This document shows positions 43,225 to 54,707 of a stretch of 64,000 nucleotides of DNA, piece by piece (the first letter of the stretch is position 1; each line of letters opens with the position of its first letter). The notes below the pieces were generated by a model, which was given only the letters and a program-made list of their open reading frames with translations, did no database searches and had not been told where the DNA came from. The position numbers were made by a program, and so were the translations under genes. This DNA is from Gerris lacustris (taxonomy: Eukaryota > Arthropoda > Insecta > Hemiptera > Gerridae): positions 65,455,228 through 65,519,227 of the forward strand of contig OX578283.1 in NCBI GenBank assembly GCA_951217055.1, read 5' to 3'.

Positions 43225-43848
43225 ATATCTTTTATCTCCAGTAGGGAGAAATATAGAGTTATGATTTTGAATTAGTACTAGTAGTAGGGTTAGTAGTAGG
43301 GACTAAAGTAAGTCTTTTTATCCCTGAACTCTAAAAGTAGGGAGAAAATGTAAAAGTATGGCGAAAAAGTAAAGATTGCAACTTAATTATTTTATAAATA
43401 GTAGAAAATGAATGGCTAATGTAATGAAGAGGCGACACTGCTTTTTCGACCTATCTATCTTTGTTTATAACCTGCATCTAAATAACCTTCTATTTGAGTT
43501 TAATTCCAATTCTTATTTGTTTTTAATATTGAATCTCTTATGTCTGCTATTAAAAGGGGTAATAATTATTGTTATTTATTAAAATAATAAATAAAACTGT
43601 GCAATGGACGAAAATGTGTATTTTCTTCCTACTGGAGATAAAATATTGTAGATACCTCGTGAGTAAAGTGCCATTATTCCCCTCGCGATAATTATCTAGC
43701 GTTATTATTATTATTAAAGAGTCTAATTCCCTCGGCTTCGCCTCGGGATTTAGGGACCATGGTTCCTTCGGCTTCGCCTCAAGAACCAACTTTTTCGCTC
43801 AGGGAATAATGGCTTACTTTACTCCCTAGGTGCATAAATAACTATTAA
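43225..43848. mobile_element. Family Z repeat, copy 1
   Basis: ATCTCCAGTAGGGAG at 43235 is inverted as CTACTGGAGAT at about 43630. Outside this, CGTGAGTAAAGTGCCATTAT is mirrored by ATAATGGCTTACTTTACTCC. Two CCTCGGCTTCGCCTC-type hairpin words lie near 43732 and 43768. Copies are at 53065 and 62600. Confidence 0.8.
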
Positions 43849-44527
43849 ATTTAAATTTTTCAGTGCGTTATCGAAGTTGCCATTGTGCACAGAGTCAGTG
43901 AGAATGTCCGTAAGAAGCGATTTGCTATATAATATTCATTGTTGCGAGCTAGCATTCTCCATAAAGGACAGTCCGGATTACAGAGGGTACTGGATTAGCG
44001 CGTGTCTGGATTAACAGGGTTCTACTGTATTTAAAATTTTAAACAATCTTATGATGATAAGATCTGACCTTAAAGCAAAGCAGTTGCAAATTGGTAAAAA
44101 GATGGTATACACCCAATTAAGATAAACTAATAATAGACGGTAGCGTGTCTGAATCCATAATTTCTATGTTTAGTCTATTCTTACAATATTTTGTTTTAAC
44201 TCTTTAAAAAACCTGCTTTATCTGCTTTCTTTTTAAAATTTGTTTTTATTATCTGATTAAATGAAGAGAAAAATTAAGATTTATCATTGAACTAATTAAA
44301 AGTATGTTCGTAATACTTAATTTTTTAAAATAGCTTAAAAAAACAAAAAATAATGAATTACTATTGAAAAAAATAAATAATTGTAATGTAGTAAACATTT
44401 TTTAAAAAATAAATAAATGTTGATACACAAATAGTACTTTATTATATATATATATATTTTTTTTATTAGTAATGTTATTTATAATTCGCTTATTTTATAT
44501 ATATATATATTTTTTACTTTTCTTAAA
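43849..44527. other. AT-rich stretch with one transposon end
   Basis: Apart from the pogo-like terminus at 43964-44029 and a TATATA run at about 44445, nothing was recognised. Confidence 0.5.
43964..44029 (-). mobile_element. Tigger/pogo-like terminal fragment
   Basis: Read on the minus strand it starts TACAGTAGAACCCTGTTAAT and continues CCAGACACGCGCTAATCCAG and TAATCCGGACTGTCC. The opening and the repeated TAATCCRG words match the style of pogo/Tigger (Tc1/mariner superfamily) inverted repeats. The other end was not found, so it is likely a solo remnant. Confidence 0.6.
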
Positions 44528-45290
44528 CGTATAGGAAAAGTACTACTACCCGTGTTACATATTTACGATTTGAGTGGTTTTCAGCAGGATGTGTCACGTA
44601 TAACTAATTTTGTAAGCTAGAGAGTTGAAACTAGGTACAAAAATCAGTCCTAACTTGTAGTTGTGCCGCCCGGAAAAATCAAATTTTTTCGCCATCTTGA
44701 ACCCAGTTTGCTGAGTCAGCAAAAATTTAAAAAAAATCGTAATAAATCGAAAATGGTCCTGATCGAGTTGAAATTTGGCTCGAATGTACCTCTCTGTATG
44801 ACAAACAAGCTCACTAAATTTCATTTTGATTTTCGCCGCCATTTTGAAGCTATAAAGTTTTGAATTTTTAAACTTTGACGGTTAATAATACTGAAATTAC
44901 ATATAGGTTTTTGACTTATAGCATATCGTTGGAACCGGAAAAAATTAAGGAACAAATATAAAAAAAAACCCAAATGAAATTCTTAAGTGTTCTTAAAAAG
45001 TTATAAGTGAATATAATTATTTATTAGTGCAATAATTTTGATGACTTCAAAGTTTGTTTACATCTGTCAAAATACCGCTAAACTTCAAATAATTAAATAA
45101 AATATAGGTATTAAAAATAAGGTTTTTTTTTGGGGAATGATAATAAATCAGTTTCTTCAGAACGGTCACCCATCCAAGTACTGACCACGTCCAATGCTGC
45201 TTCCTCCTGCTGCGAAGCAGCAGAAGAGGCCACTTTAGTGGCTTCTGAAGTGAGGAAAAGTTCCGAGGTACCCTGTACCTGATTTTTTTA
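44528..45290 (-). mobile_element. Family D, 5S-rRNA-like SINE candidate, copy 2
   Basis: On the minus strand GAAGCAGCATTGGACGTGGT is followed by CAGTACTTGGATGGGTGACC, a longer and better 5S match than copy 1. It is preceded by the same two palindromes. The tail matches 34060-34745. Both strands carry short frames that are not genes. Confidence 0.7.
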
Positions 45291-45626
45291 ATTTAATTCC
45301 TAACATTATCCTTGCTTTATTTAATTTTATCTTAATTAGTTTAATATTGTTTCACCTAATTGATGGATATATATGTATATTATTATTTCGTATTTTATTT
45401 GACTTAAGTTACCTATTTACTTAATTGTTAATCGTCATCCGTCGTTGTGTATTTTTTATTGATTTAATTATTGTATTGAATATTGTTTATGTTTTTGACA
45501 TATTTACCTATTTTTATCACTATTAATTGTATTTTGACACCTATGACTATGATTGCCTTAAGGCATAAAGGCTAAAAGCTGCTTAGACAAAAAAAGGATT
45601 AAATTCACGTAAAGAAACAGCTTATT
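45291..45626. other. AT-rich stretch, no gene
   Basis: No recognised features. Confidence 0.5.
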
Positions 45627-45761
45627 CAGTGGCGTATCCAGCAGGTAGGTCTGGAGGGGGCACATTCTAGTCAGTTTAGATTGGGGGGGGGGGGGGGGGG
45701 GGTCGTAGTGGAAACAAGAAAAGGGAAGTACTTATTCAACAAAGCAGCTGCCCCCCCCTTC

Positions 45762-45792
<31 letters not shown>

Positions 45793-46147
45793 AAAAAACT
45801 ACTCCGCGCCCAAGTTACAATAACTGTTTTAGAACGTATTCGTTAGAAAATGTTATGCTGATGCTTACCGCAGTACATTATCTTACTGTAAGTCATGGGG
45901 GTCGTCTGCAGTTAATTATTGGGAGGGGGCATCTATTGCGGGGGGTTCGGGGGCCCTCCCCCGAAAATTTTTGAAAATATGACCCCTCAAAACAGCGCTT
46001 TTATGCATTTCCGAGGTGAAATTGAATATGAGGTGAATGTAAAAAATATGTATTAAAAAAAATTCAACGTATTTTTTTTTTTTACTCTTTCGGGTCTGGG
46101 GGGGGGGGGGGCACGTGCCCCCTGTGCCCCCCCTGGATACGCCTCTG
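45627..46147. mobile_element. hAT-like nonautonomous element with G/C runs
   Basis: The termini are CAGTGGCGTATCCAGCAGG and CCTGGATACGCCTCTG, typical of hAT-like MITEs. The flanks GCTTATTC and GCTTATGT share six of eight positions, a decayed 8-bp duplication. The interior has a G run (45685-45702), a C run (45766-45782) and a G run (46098-46110). The 97-codon frame is composition-driven. Confidence 0.75.
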
Positions 46148-47510
46148 GCTTATGTTATTTCTATAATAGTATAGTTGTATAGAAATAAATAAATAAAATC
46201 AAGCAAATAAATAACACAATATTGTACACTAGTTATAGGACAAATAAATAATAATCGATAAAACTTTATATAAATAGCACAGTTATTTTTGTATTTTAGA
46301 TTGTTCAATACTCACTATAATTTGTAATAAACATAATTATAGTATACATTTATGATTGTTTATGATTATTATCTTTCTTTTTATTTACGATTCAACGTTA
46401 TCTATTGCACAATTATTTTGTTTTTGTAAAACGTAAAAAAAAAGTTAAAATAGACTTTCTCCTTCTTAACTAAAAAAAAAATATCTTCAAATGACGTTAT
46501 TATACTTAACACCTTCTTTAATAAACGTCTCTGAATAATAAAAAAATATATGAAAACTATAAGTTTTTGATTATTTATTAAACACCTGGGAAAAGAATCC
46601 GTCAAACAGAATTAACATATGATAAAAAAAAAATAATAATATTTTTATTTTTTTAAAATGTAGTTATTTTTGATCGATTTTATAGTATTAAAAAAAAACA
46701 AAATATTATATAAGGAAGGATCGTCTTTGTTTACAATATTAAAATTGATTGTTGGGGGAGAACAATATTTTTTTAATGTTTTTTTGTTGTTGTTGTTGTA
46801 ACAGTATTGTTTTCCGTTTCGTTACGGGTCATTATCTTGTTTGGGTGTTTTGATATTTTTCTTTTTTTTGTAAAGAGTTACGTAAGTTCATTGATGCATC
46901 TTCGTAACTGAGGATAGAAAGATCTTCAATGTGGGAAATGAAACTTAAGATATATTTAAAAAAAATTAAAAAAAAAAAAAAAAACTTCCTGTCTAAACTT
47001 TTGATAACTAGTTTTCAAAAATAAAAAACAAAAAATAAAAAAAATCGAATATCTTTAAGCTTAACGCTGTCTATAAGTTTTTGTTTTTTAATTTAAACAA
47101 AAAACAAAAAAAAAAAAACAATGAAAAGTGATTTTTTTTTAATTTGAATTAACATTTATACACATCGAATTTTTTTTTTTTTTGTGAAAGATGAATTGAT
47201 AACCGTATGAACATAAACAATGGTTAAAGCGAGATAATATATTAATATTGTTTAACAATAAGAGAAGAAAAAGAAGATATTATATAGGTTTCTTCCTTCA
47301 TCTCATTGTTAAGGAAATATATCTTCCTCATTACTCAATAACAACTTGTAACAATTAATTTGATATTAAGTTCTAAATACATAATAATAAATGTTATGTA
47401 ACAATTATACAATGCATTAATTATAATATATGTTTCTATTTCTATGACAAATAAAACTAGTTCTACAATATTTTTAACGATTGTAGATTATAATTTATCT
47501 ATATTTATCG
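46148..47510. other. Very AT-rich stretch with many poly-A/T runs
   Basis: Long A, T and AAAAC runs. No gene or recognised repeat family. Confidence 0.5.
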
Positions 47511-47747
47511 ACACTTCATTAGATTGTTACTCCCCTTATAAAAAAACAGAGGGGAGTAACAATGTAAAAAAGGTATATAGAGAGATCTTCTTTAGACTGT
47601 TACTCCCCTTATCAAAACAGAAGTGGGATATTCCTTTGTCCAAAGTCCAATGTACATTGGACTAAACCTCCCTTTTTCTTAATAGTTATTTAGTAAAAGT
47701 CATTTTTTATCTAAAACAACTTAGGGGAGTAACAATCTAAAGAAGCA
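47511..47747. mobile_element. Family M MITE
   Basis: CACTTCATTAGATTGTTACT, one palindromic module, GTCCAATGTACATTGGACTA, and the right end AGTAACAATCTAAAGAAGCA. The 73-codon frame lies in it. Confidence 0.85.
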
Positions 47748-47749
47748 CC

Positions 47750-48104
47750 TGTTTATCTACTAGCTAGATACCTGAACTTCGCTACTGAGTGTTATTTTAA
47801 TTTGATAAGTTTATAAACTACCATCAAGAAACATTTAAATTATTTTACTATGCGACAATATCTAGATTCTATCCCTTCCCACTTATTTCAATACCCCCTA
47901 CTATTTGATAAGATAATATGCAAATATCCCAAATTTACCCCCCTTCTAAATGAAAATACGACAAAACTGTTCATAACAAAAATTACTGGGTAATTTTCGG
48001 TCAAAGTGTGCAAATTTTCATCGAGATCGGACTAAAACTGTAGATTTGTATAAAAATCATACACACACACATACGTTGATTTTTATATATATAGATTAAT
48101 CAGT
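47750..48104. repeat. Old interspersed repeat ending in ACACACACATACG
   Basis: CTAGCTAGATACCTGAACTT opens a segment with the phrase TTTTCATCGAGATCGGACTA, then CACACACACATACG and TATATATATAGAT. Similar endings are widespread in insect repeats of Helitron- or RTE-like origin. I cannot decide which. Confidence 0.45.
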
Positions 48105-48475
48105 AAGATTAATATGACTAACTAACAAAAAATAATTGATAATTAAATAAAGTAAATTAAAAAAATAAAAATTAATTAAAAAATAATTTATCGTCAAAAC
48201 AGGCGCGCACATAAATGATAATAATTAAAAGTTAATGTGTATAATCTCGCAGAATATTTAATAAATTCCTTCAATCCTCTTCCTTAAATATTTATATTGT
48301 TTATTAATATTTATTAATTAATTGTATAAAATAAGCTTACCAACAATACTAGTCATACAGTGTTACATACCTGAAACAGGAAAAAAACACAATTAATTAT
48401 TAACTTATAAAAACAGTTTTTGATTAAGAATAAAATTTACTAATTTAAAATATTTATAGTTAAACATTATAAAAC
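48105..48475 (+). repeat. Family X repeat, copy 2
   Basis: Partner of 17935-18310. It is followed directly by a family K insertion, and then by the S 5' end (AATAGTCTGCCAATTAGTGT). This matches the X-S junction of copy 1. Confidence 0.75.
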
Positions 48476-49078
48476 ATAATTTCAAGATAAAAAGAACTTG
48501 TTATATACTACGTTTTTAAATTTTCTGTTGAATCGTATGTAATGTTGATAATATAATTGTTATTATTATATAATTTATAATGTTAGTGAAAAAAAAATAG
48601 TTCCGAATTTATTTACTTCACATAAATGACAACCATCTAGAGAGCTGATCTTAAACCTATAAAAGGATAAATCTTTGTACAAAGGATCTCCCCAACACCA
48701 AATCTAAACCGTGCCATCGATATATTTGAAATAATATAAATAATAAACGATATTTCCTATTTTGCTGTGATTCAATGTTTATCTATCACAAATTTGAGAC
48801 CCGTCAAAATTAAGATTGCGTAAATATTGGACATGCCAAAACAAATAAAATAACTGGCGGATTTTTTCCGAACTAACTTTCCGCACAGCAAAATTTGCTG
48901 AAAACTAATTAAATTCTGCTGAAAGATGGCTAAAAGTATTAAAATAATGCATTGTCATCGTGTTCTGAGCTATGCTAAAAGTTTCAAATGTCTAGCTATT
49001 CGGGAAGTTAGTTAGAAATCGATTGCCAGATTTGTACCGGACAAACAAACAAGAAAGCAAGCTAATAAAAACGTAGTA
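48476..49078 (+). mobile_element. Family K element, copy 4
   Basis: Runs from ATAATTTCAAGATAAAAAG and TACTACGTTTTTA to TAATAAAAACGTAGTA. Comparison with 18300-18325 shows the uninterrupted sequence ACATACATAAATAAATAG-like, so the insertion point is known. Confidence 0.85.
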
Positions 49079-49084
49079 AAATAC

Positions 49085-49190
49085 ATGAATAAATAGTCTG
49101 CCAATTAGTGTGGCACATAGATTCCTTGCTACCTATTTTGTTTACTTTAATAATGTTATGCTTTTACAACCTATTTTTGATTAAATTTTA
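49085..49190 (+). repeat. Family S 5' fragment
   Basis: AATAGTCTGCCAATTAGTGT, GGCACATAGATTCC and TTTTACAACCTATTTTTG. The body is missing. Confidence 0.65.
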
Positions 49191-49199
49191 TATTTAGAA

Positions 49200-49385
49200 A
49201 AAAAAAATTAATATAGATAAGTCATTACATCTATTTAAAGACCAATAAGTCACAAAAAAACATGTATTTTTAATGGAATAAATGTGGCTGCATTAGCTTG
49301 GCAGTAACAAATCATTATTAGGTGAGTTGTCGATAAAGGAAGATTAAAGACATCATATTCTATAAATAAGGAAAATCAGCTAATA
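49200..49385 (+). repeat. Repeat W, copy 1
   Basis: TAGATAAGTCATTACATCTA, GGAATAAATGTGGCTGCATT and AGGTGAGTTGTCG recur in order at 60965-61130. Confidence 0.65.
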
Positions 49386-49554
49386 GTATGATAATTAATC
49401 TTATATCCATTATTATTGTCACAATTGCTATCGGCTTTCACCAACGATGTTTAAGGTTAAAATTGCAGACTAACTTTACGTAGGCTAAAAATGAATAATA
49501 TACATCTAAACAGTCCGGTACTATTTTAGTTTAGTTGAGAACCCCTTCGTAAGT

Positions 49555-50200
49555 ATTAAAACAAAGGGATATTTAGTTCAAAATACTTTGGGACAAGGGA
49601 ATATCATACTTCTCTATATAAAAGTGATATCCCTTACTCTAATTAACTATTAAGACAAAGGGATATTTAGTCCAAGATTCTTTGGGAAAAAGGAATACCA
49701 CCCTTTTTTATACAAAAGTGATATCCTTGGTACCTACTTCTTTAGATTGTTACTCCCCTATGTTGTTTTAGAATATAAATGACTGACTAAATAACTATTA
49801 AGAAAAAGGGATGTTTAGTCCAATGTACTTTGGGACTTTTTTATAAGGGGAGTAACAGTTTAAAGAAGAACATTCCGTACACCTTCTTTAGAATGTTACT
49901 CCCCTCTGTATTTTTTATAACGGGAGTAACAATCTAAAGAAGTGCCATATCATTTACTCTAATTAACTAGGAGTATTAAGACAAACACTTTTATATTTAG
50001 AAGTTTGATGTTCCTTTGTCCCGTGTACTTTTACAATATACCTTTGTCTTAATAGATAGGGATATTATTATTTCAACTATTAAGACAAAGGGATAAATTA
50101 TCACTTTTATATTCAGAAGTGTGTTATTCCTTTGTCCCATGTACTTTTTCAATATCCCTTAGTTTTAATAGATAAGGATATTATTATTTCTACGTTCAGG
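49555..50200. mobile_element. Family M MITE cluster
   Basis: Inner M words (AAGACAAAGGGATATTTAG, CTTTGGGACAAGGGAATATC) are repeated near 49560, 49650, 49800, 49975 and 50085. One complete palindromic copy spans 49733-49946. I infer M insertions into M or local duplication. Confidence 0.75.
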
Positions 50201-50784
50201 AGAGTCTACATAGCTTTGTATAATTTTCATTCCCGCACCCAGAACAAGGAGAAGTAGCAAACTAAAAGAGTGCCGACACTCGAACATATACTAAAAGAAA
50301 GAAAACATAATTATGATAATATCATAATTGCGTTAAGTAAAACTCAAAACAAAACAAAATTATAAGCAAGACTGTGTTAATTACGTATGTGATGACACAT
50401 TAGAAAATAAAAATAATAATTTAAATGTATTGGTATTGGGTGGATCCGTTCCAAGCTATTTTGATCACACTGAACGCTTGATAACAATTACCGTGATTAA
50501 ATTTAATGACGCCCACTGTAATGGAATTTAATAGTTCACTTAAAGGAATAAAGAATAGTTTCCTCTATAAAAGAAAGTTTATTGCACAATAAACTTTCAA
50601 TGAGGTAGTTTACAGCCTCCAGTTATCCCAACTCCTACTAACTTTTACTTTTTCAAAAACTATTCGTCTCGTAGCCCAAAAGCTGATCAGAAGAGTTAGA
50701 AAGCCGACTTTGTATGCACAAGGTTGGTGGAATTCTTTCTTTATTTCAAATTTAGTGACTTCAATGTTGATTAGGTGAAAATGT
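50201..50784. other. Lower-copy stretch, no gene
   Basis: No repeat partner in the window and no splice-bounded frame recognised. Confidence 0.45.
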
Positions 50785-51345
50785 AAGCCAATTAGTGTGG
50801 CACATAGCTTCCTCGCATCCTATCTCGTACATTATTAATTTTATATTTTATGCATTTACAAGCCATTATTGTTTAATTGTTTCCTCCGTTTTTTCAATCT
50901 GTCAAAATTGTTTTGATTTTATACTTGAATTGAAGTATCAATTAAGCAAAAGTTTAAGAGCGCAGACGGTTCAAAGTAATCTGTAACTATAAAAGTTTCA
51001 TAAGTACTTTTGAAGCTATAGGTGTAAATTAATGTATGTTAGTGCGCATGTGGAAGTGAAACAAATGAGGGCAGAAGGTTAAAATTTATATGGGGCCAAC
51101 AATGGGCTACTCATGACCTACCACCCAAATTTCATTAAAATTGGACGTGTAGTTTTTATGATATGTTGGTTCGCAAAAATTGAACGACAGACCGACAGAC
51201 AGACACGGAACCAAAAATGACCCCTGATGTCTGAAACGGATTTCCGTCTTGGAATTTTTGAAATCGGAGACCTAAAAATTTTTAGTTCTTCAGAACGATC
51301 ACATAGCTTCCGTTACCTTCGGTAAGCTCGGAAGCAAAATTAAGC
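50785..51345 (+). repeat. Family S, full copy, first of a tandem pair
   Basis: From AGCCAATTAGTGTGGCACAT to the terminal hairpin TTCCGTTACCTTCGGTAAGC then TCGGAAGCAAAA. Just before it, CGTTCTT and AGAACG form a second hairpin. This is the reference copy for S in this window. Confidence 0.9.
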
Positions 51346-51928
51346 CAATTAGTGTGGCACATAGCTTCTTCGCATCTTATTTCGTATACTTTAATGATTT
51401 TATTCTTTTACAACCTATTTTTGTCAAATTAATTTAATTTCTCCCCCTGTGTTTTTTTAAATCTATCATAATTGTGTTTGATTTTTATATATGAATTAAG
51501 GTATCAATTTAAAAATATTTAAAGAGCAAAGACGGTTGAAATTAATTTAGGGGCATATGCGGGCTACTTTCGACAAGCCATCCAAATTTCATATAAATCA
51601 GTTGAATACTTTTGAAGATATAGGTGTAAATAAATGTATGTTTGCGGGCATGAGATACAAATGGGCGCATAAGGTTGAAACTTATATGGGACCAACGATG
51701 GGCTAATTATGACCTACCATCTAAATTTCATTAAAATAGCATGAGTACTATTTAAGATAAGTAGGTTCGCAGAAATTGAACGGCAGACAGGCACGGAATC
51801 AAAAATATTCCCTGATGTCTGAAACGGATTTCTGTCTTGGAATTTTTGAAATCGGAGACCTAAACATTTTTCATTCTTCGAAACGATTACATAGCTTCCG
51901 TTACCTTCGGTAAGCTCGGAAGCAAAAA
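51346..51928 (+). repeat. Family S, full copy, second of a tandem pair
   Basis: It starts immediately after the first copy at AGCCAATTAGTGTGGCACAT and ends with the same hairpin (51895-51926). The two copies are clearly diverged, so this is not a fresh tandem duplication. Confidence 0.9.
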
Positions 51929-53064
51929 AAATAAATGTAAGTCGTAAGAAATTACTTATCTTTTTACATTAAAATAAAAAACTTAGTATTAACTTTTGAC
52001 AGCGGGGGAAAATCGAAAAAATGTGGAGAGGAGCCAATGAGAACACTAGATTATGAATTCGAGAAGTTCGGGTCAACTAGGGAAATAAAAATATCACTGG
52101 TTCCACCCTTCCCACAGTCCTAGGGGCCTTATTCTTTTCCTCATATAGGTTGGCTAATCTGAGTGTCAAAAGTTAATAATAACTGTATAAAAAGATAGTG
52201 TCTAATAGTTTAGCTAACAGCCAATAATATTAGATTTATATTTACACGCGAACCATTAAAAAAACAAAACAGAAAATAAATAGTTAAATAAAGATCTACG
52301 AATCCGAGTAATTCATATGCAACAAAGACCCCCCGAGGGCTGTTGTCCTCATAATATGACCTTGTGTGTACGGTTTAGGTTGATACACGTATATAATGAT
52401 GCAAGAATCTATTTCTTTTGCTTACAAGTCGAACAATGTGAGTGACAGGATAATATTCATACTGTGTTTTACACTATTGTCCATAATATTCCCACGATGA
52501 GTGAAGTGGCGCTTCGCGGTGAAATATGACAACAAGGCAGTTTCTCGCTTTTAATAAAAAGACAAGTGAGGAAAACAAAAATAAACGTTGTTTATTGAAT
52601 TGTAACTATTACTCTAAATATGGTATTTAGACGTGGTTAAAGCTGAGGTAAGATGTTTTCTCTTAGTTCAATGTCTGCTTAAAGGTCAAGTGCAATCATA
52701 AGAAAGAAAATAAAAATAAAACAGAAGGAACAAAATTAATTGGACTCATTTTTTGTTTTAAAAAAAACATTAATTTTATAAATAATGTATTAGTTAGTTA
52801 AAGAGTTACTGTCTCGGCATATTTTAACAACTATTTTTATCCTTTTTTTATAGCAATTAACTCGAAATGATTTTAGATTCTTTAAACGCAGTTGCGTTAT
52901 TGTTTTTTTTTTTTTTTATTTTTTTATTTTTTTATTATTATTATTATTTTTTTTTTATTTATAAAATAAAAGCTATTTCCTGTTACAGGTATTATTGTTT
53001 TTAGAATAGTTTGATTACTATAAATATAACAGAATATTTTTTTCTCCCTTAAAACTGTAGGTCA
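51929..53064. other. Lower-copy stretch, no supported gene
   Basis: About 52300-52560 is GC-richer and has words such as CGATGAGTGAAGTGGCGCTT, but stops break all frames. There is a poly-T region at 52900-52955. Confidence 0.45.
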
Positions 53065-53625
53065 AAAATTCTTTTATCTCCAGTAGGGAGACAAAGTTAT
53101 GATTTTGAATTAGTTTAGAGGGAGTAAAGTAAGTCTTTTCATTCCTGACTCAAAAAGTAGGGAGAAAAAGTAAAAGTAGGGCGAAAAAGTAAAGTAGGGC
53201 GAAAAAGTAAAGATTGCAACTTAATTATTTTATAAATAGTAAAAAATGAATGGCTAGTGTAATGAAGTTGTTGAAATCAGGTTGGCGACACTACTTTTTC
53301 GACTATGTTTATAACCTGCATCTAAATTTCCTTCTATATACGAAAATGTGTATTTTCTTCCTACTGGAGATAAAATATTGTATGTACCTCGTGAGTAAAG
53401 TGCCATTATTCCCGTCGTGATAATTATCTCCCTCGGCTGTGCCTCGGGAGCTAATTAGAGTGATTCCCTCGGCTGCGCCTCAGGAATTAAAGAGTCTAAT
53501 TCCCTCGGCTTCGCCTCAGGATTTAGGGACCATGGTGCCTTCGGCTTCGCCTCAAGAACCAACTTTTTCGCTCAGGGAATAATGGCTTACTTTACTCCCT
53601 AGGTGCATAAATAACTATATACTTT
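53065..53625. mobile_element. Family Z repeat, copy 2
   Basis: ATCTCCAGTAGGGAG at 53072 and CTACTGGAGAT at 53363 are inverted. A GTAGGGCGAAAAAGTAAA unit is repeated on the left. Four CCTCGGCTNNGCCTC-type hairpin words lie between 53430 and 53565. It ends CCTAGGTGCATAAATAAC as in copy 1. Confidence 0.85.
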
Positions 53626-54009
53626 AGGTACATAATATACTTTTATTTTATTAAATATATTTTTATTATAGATCGGCTCACAATATTGGTAATTGTATTA
53701 ATGTCAGTAACAAAGTCAGTTGAGGGATTATAAATGAGCTATACAACGAAATGTACTGACATGTTTTAATATTTGTTTTTATTATATATTTTTTTCAAGG
53801 TTTTCTTTTTTTTATGAAAGTATTTCAAACCTAAAGGAGCGTAACGCTGCTTTCTTAGGAACCTTAGTATAATTAAAAAAATATTAAAGTTTAGTTAAAT
53901 ATTAAAGTTTTTTAATATTAAGTTAAATATTAGGTTTATTATATAAAGTGCTTACGAAAAATAAGTTTTAATTTTTACTGGTCTTATATTACTTTGCTTT
54001 GTAAGTTTC
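53626..54009. other. AT-rich stretch, no gene
   Basis: No recognised features. Confidence 0.5.
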
Positions 54010-54300
54010 ATCGCACATTTCCGTTTCCCCAATTTTGAACCACTTCCCGTCATTCAATCTTCCCCAAATTTTGCACATAGATACAACTAAGGTGAAGAAT
54101 ACAGAAACAAAAAAAATAAAAACAAAAACAAAATGGCGTCAAATTTATTTGCTTTTAAAGTTTCATCGCACACCTATTACCCCAATTTTGAACGACTTAC
54201 CGTCATTCAATCTTCCCCAAATTTTGCACATAGATGCAACTATGGTAAAGAATATGAAACCAGAAAAAAAAGTTGAAAATAAGACCAGTTTTGAAAAATG
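54010..54300 (+). repeat. 153-bp direct duplication
   Basis: GTCATTCAATCTTCCCCAAA then TTTTGCACATAGAT is at 54049 and again at 54202, with CCCCAATTTTGAAC ahead of each. The 88-codon frame contains both copies, giving the SFNLPQILHIDTT/SFNLPQILHIDAT repeat. It is unlikely to be a gene. Confidence 0.8.
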
Positions 54301-54707
54301 ACATTTTTATATTAATTATTAAAAATTTAATTTGATTTCGTTTGTATTCCATCTAATCTTGTTTTCAAGTAATTCTTTGAATCAAATAAAAAGATTTTAC
54401 AAAAGACCCGTCTCTTTGTATAAAAGAGAATCTTTGAAGTACTAAAACTAAAATCCCCTTTGTAAATCCTAAATGTTCTTGGTTTTTTACAACTCAGTAA
54501 TAGAAAAAGGAAGAAGTAATTGACCCTTTCAAGTATGAATGTGGTACAAATTCAAAGATTGGATTAAAAACTCTCCAAATTCAATCAGATCTTTTTTTTG
54601 GAAAGAAGAAGATTGCTGATCTTTTATTCTGCGAGAGCAGACACTTTCATCTCATAAAAATGATAAGTTAACTGGTAATTTCACCAAGTCTATATTAAGT
54701 ACATTTA
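54301..54707. other. AT-rich stretch, no gene
   Basis: No recognised features. Confidence 0.5.

Noticed and set aside
45681..45974. 97-codon frame beginning MGGGGGG
   Set aside because: Produced by G and C homopolymers inside a hAT-like MITE.
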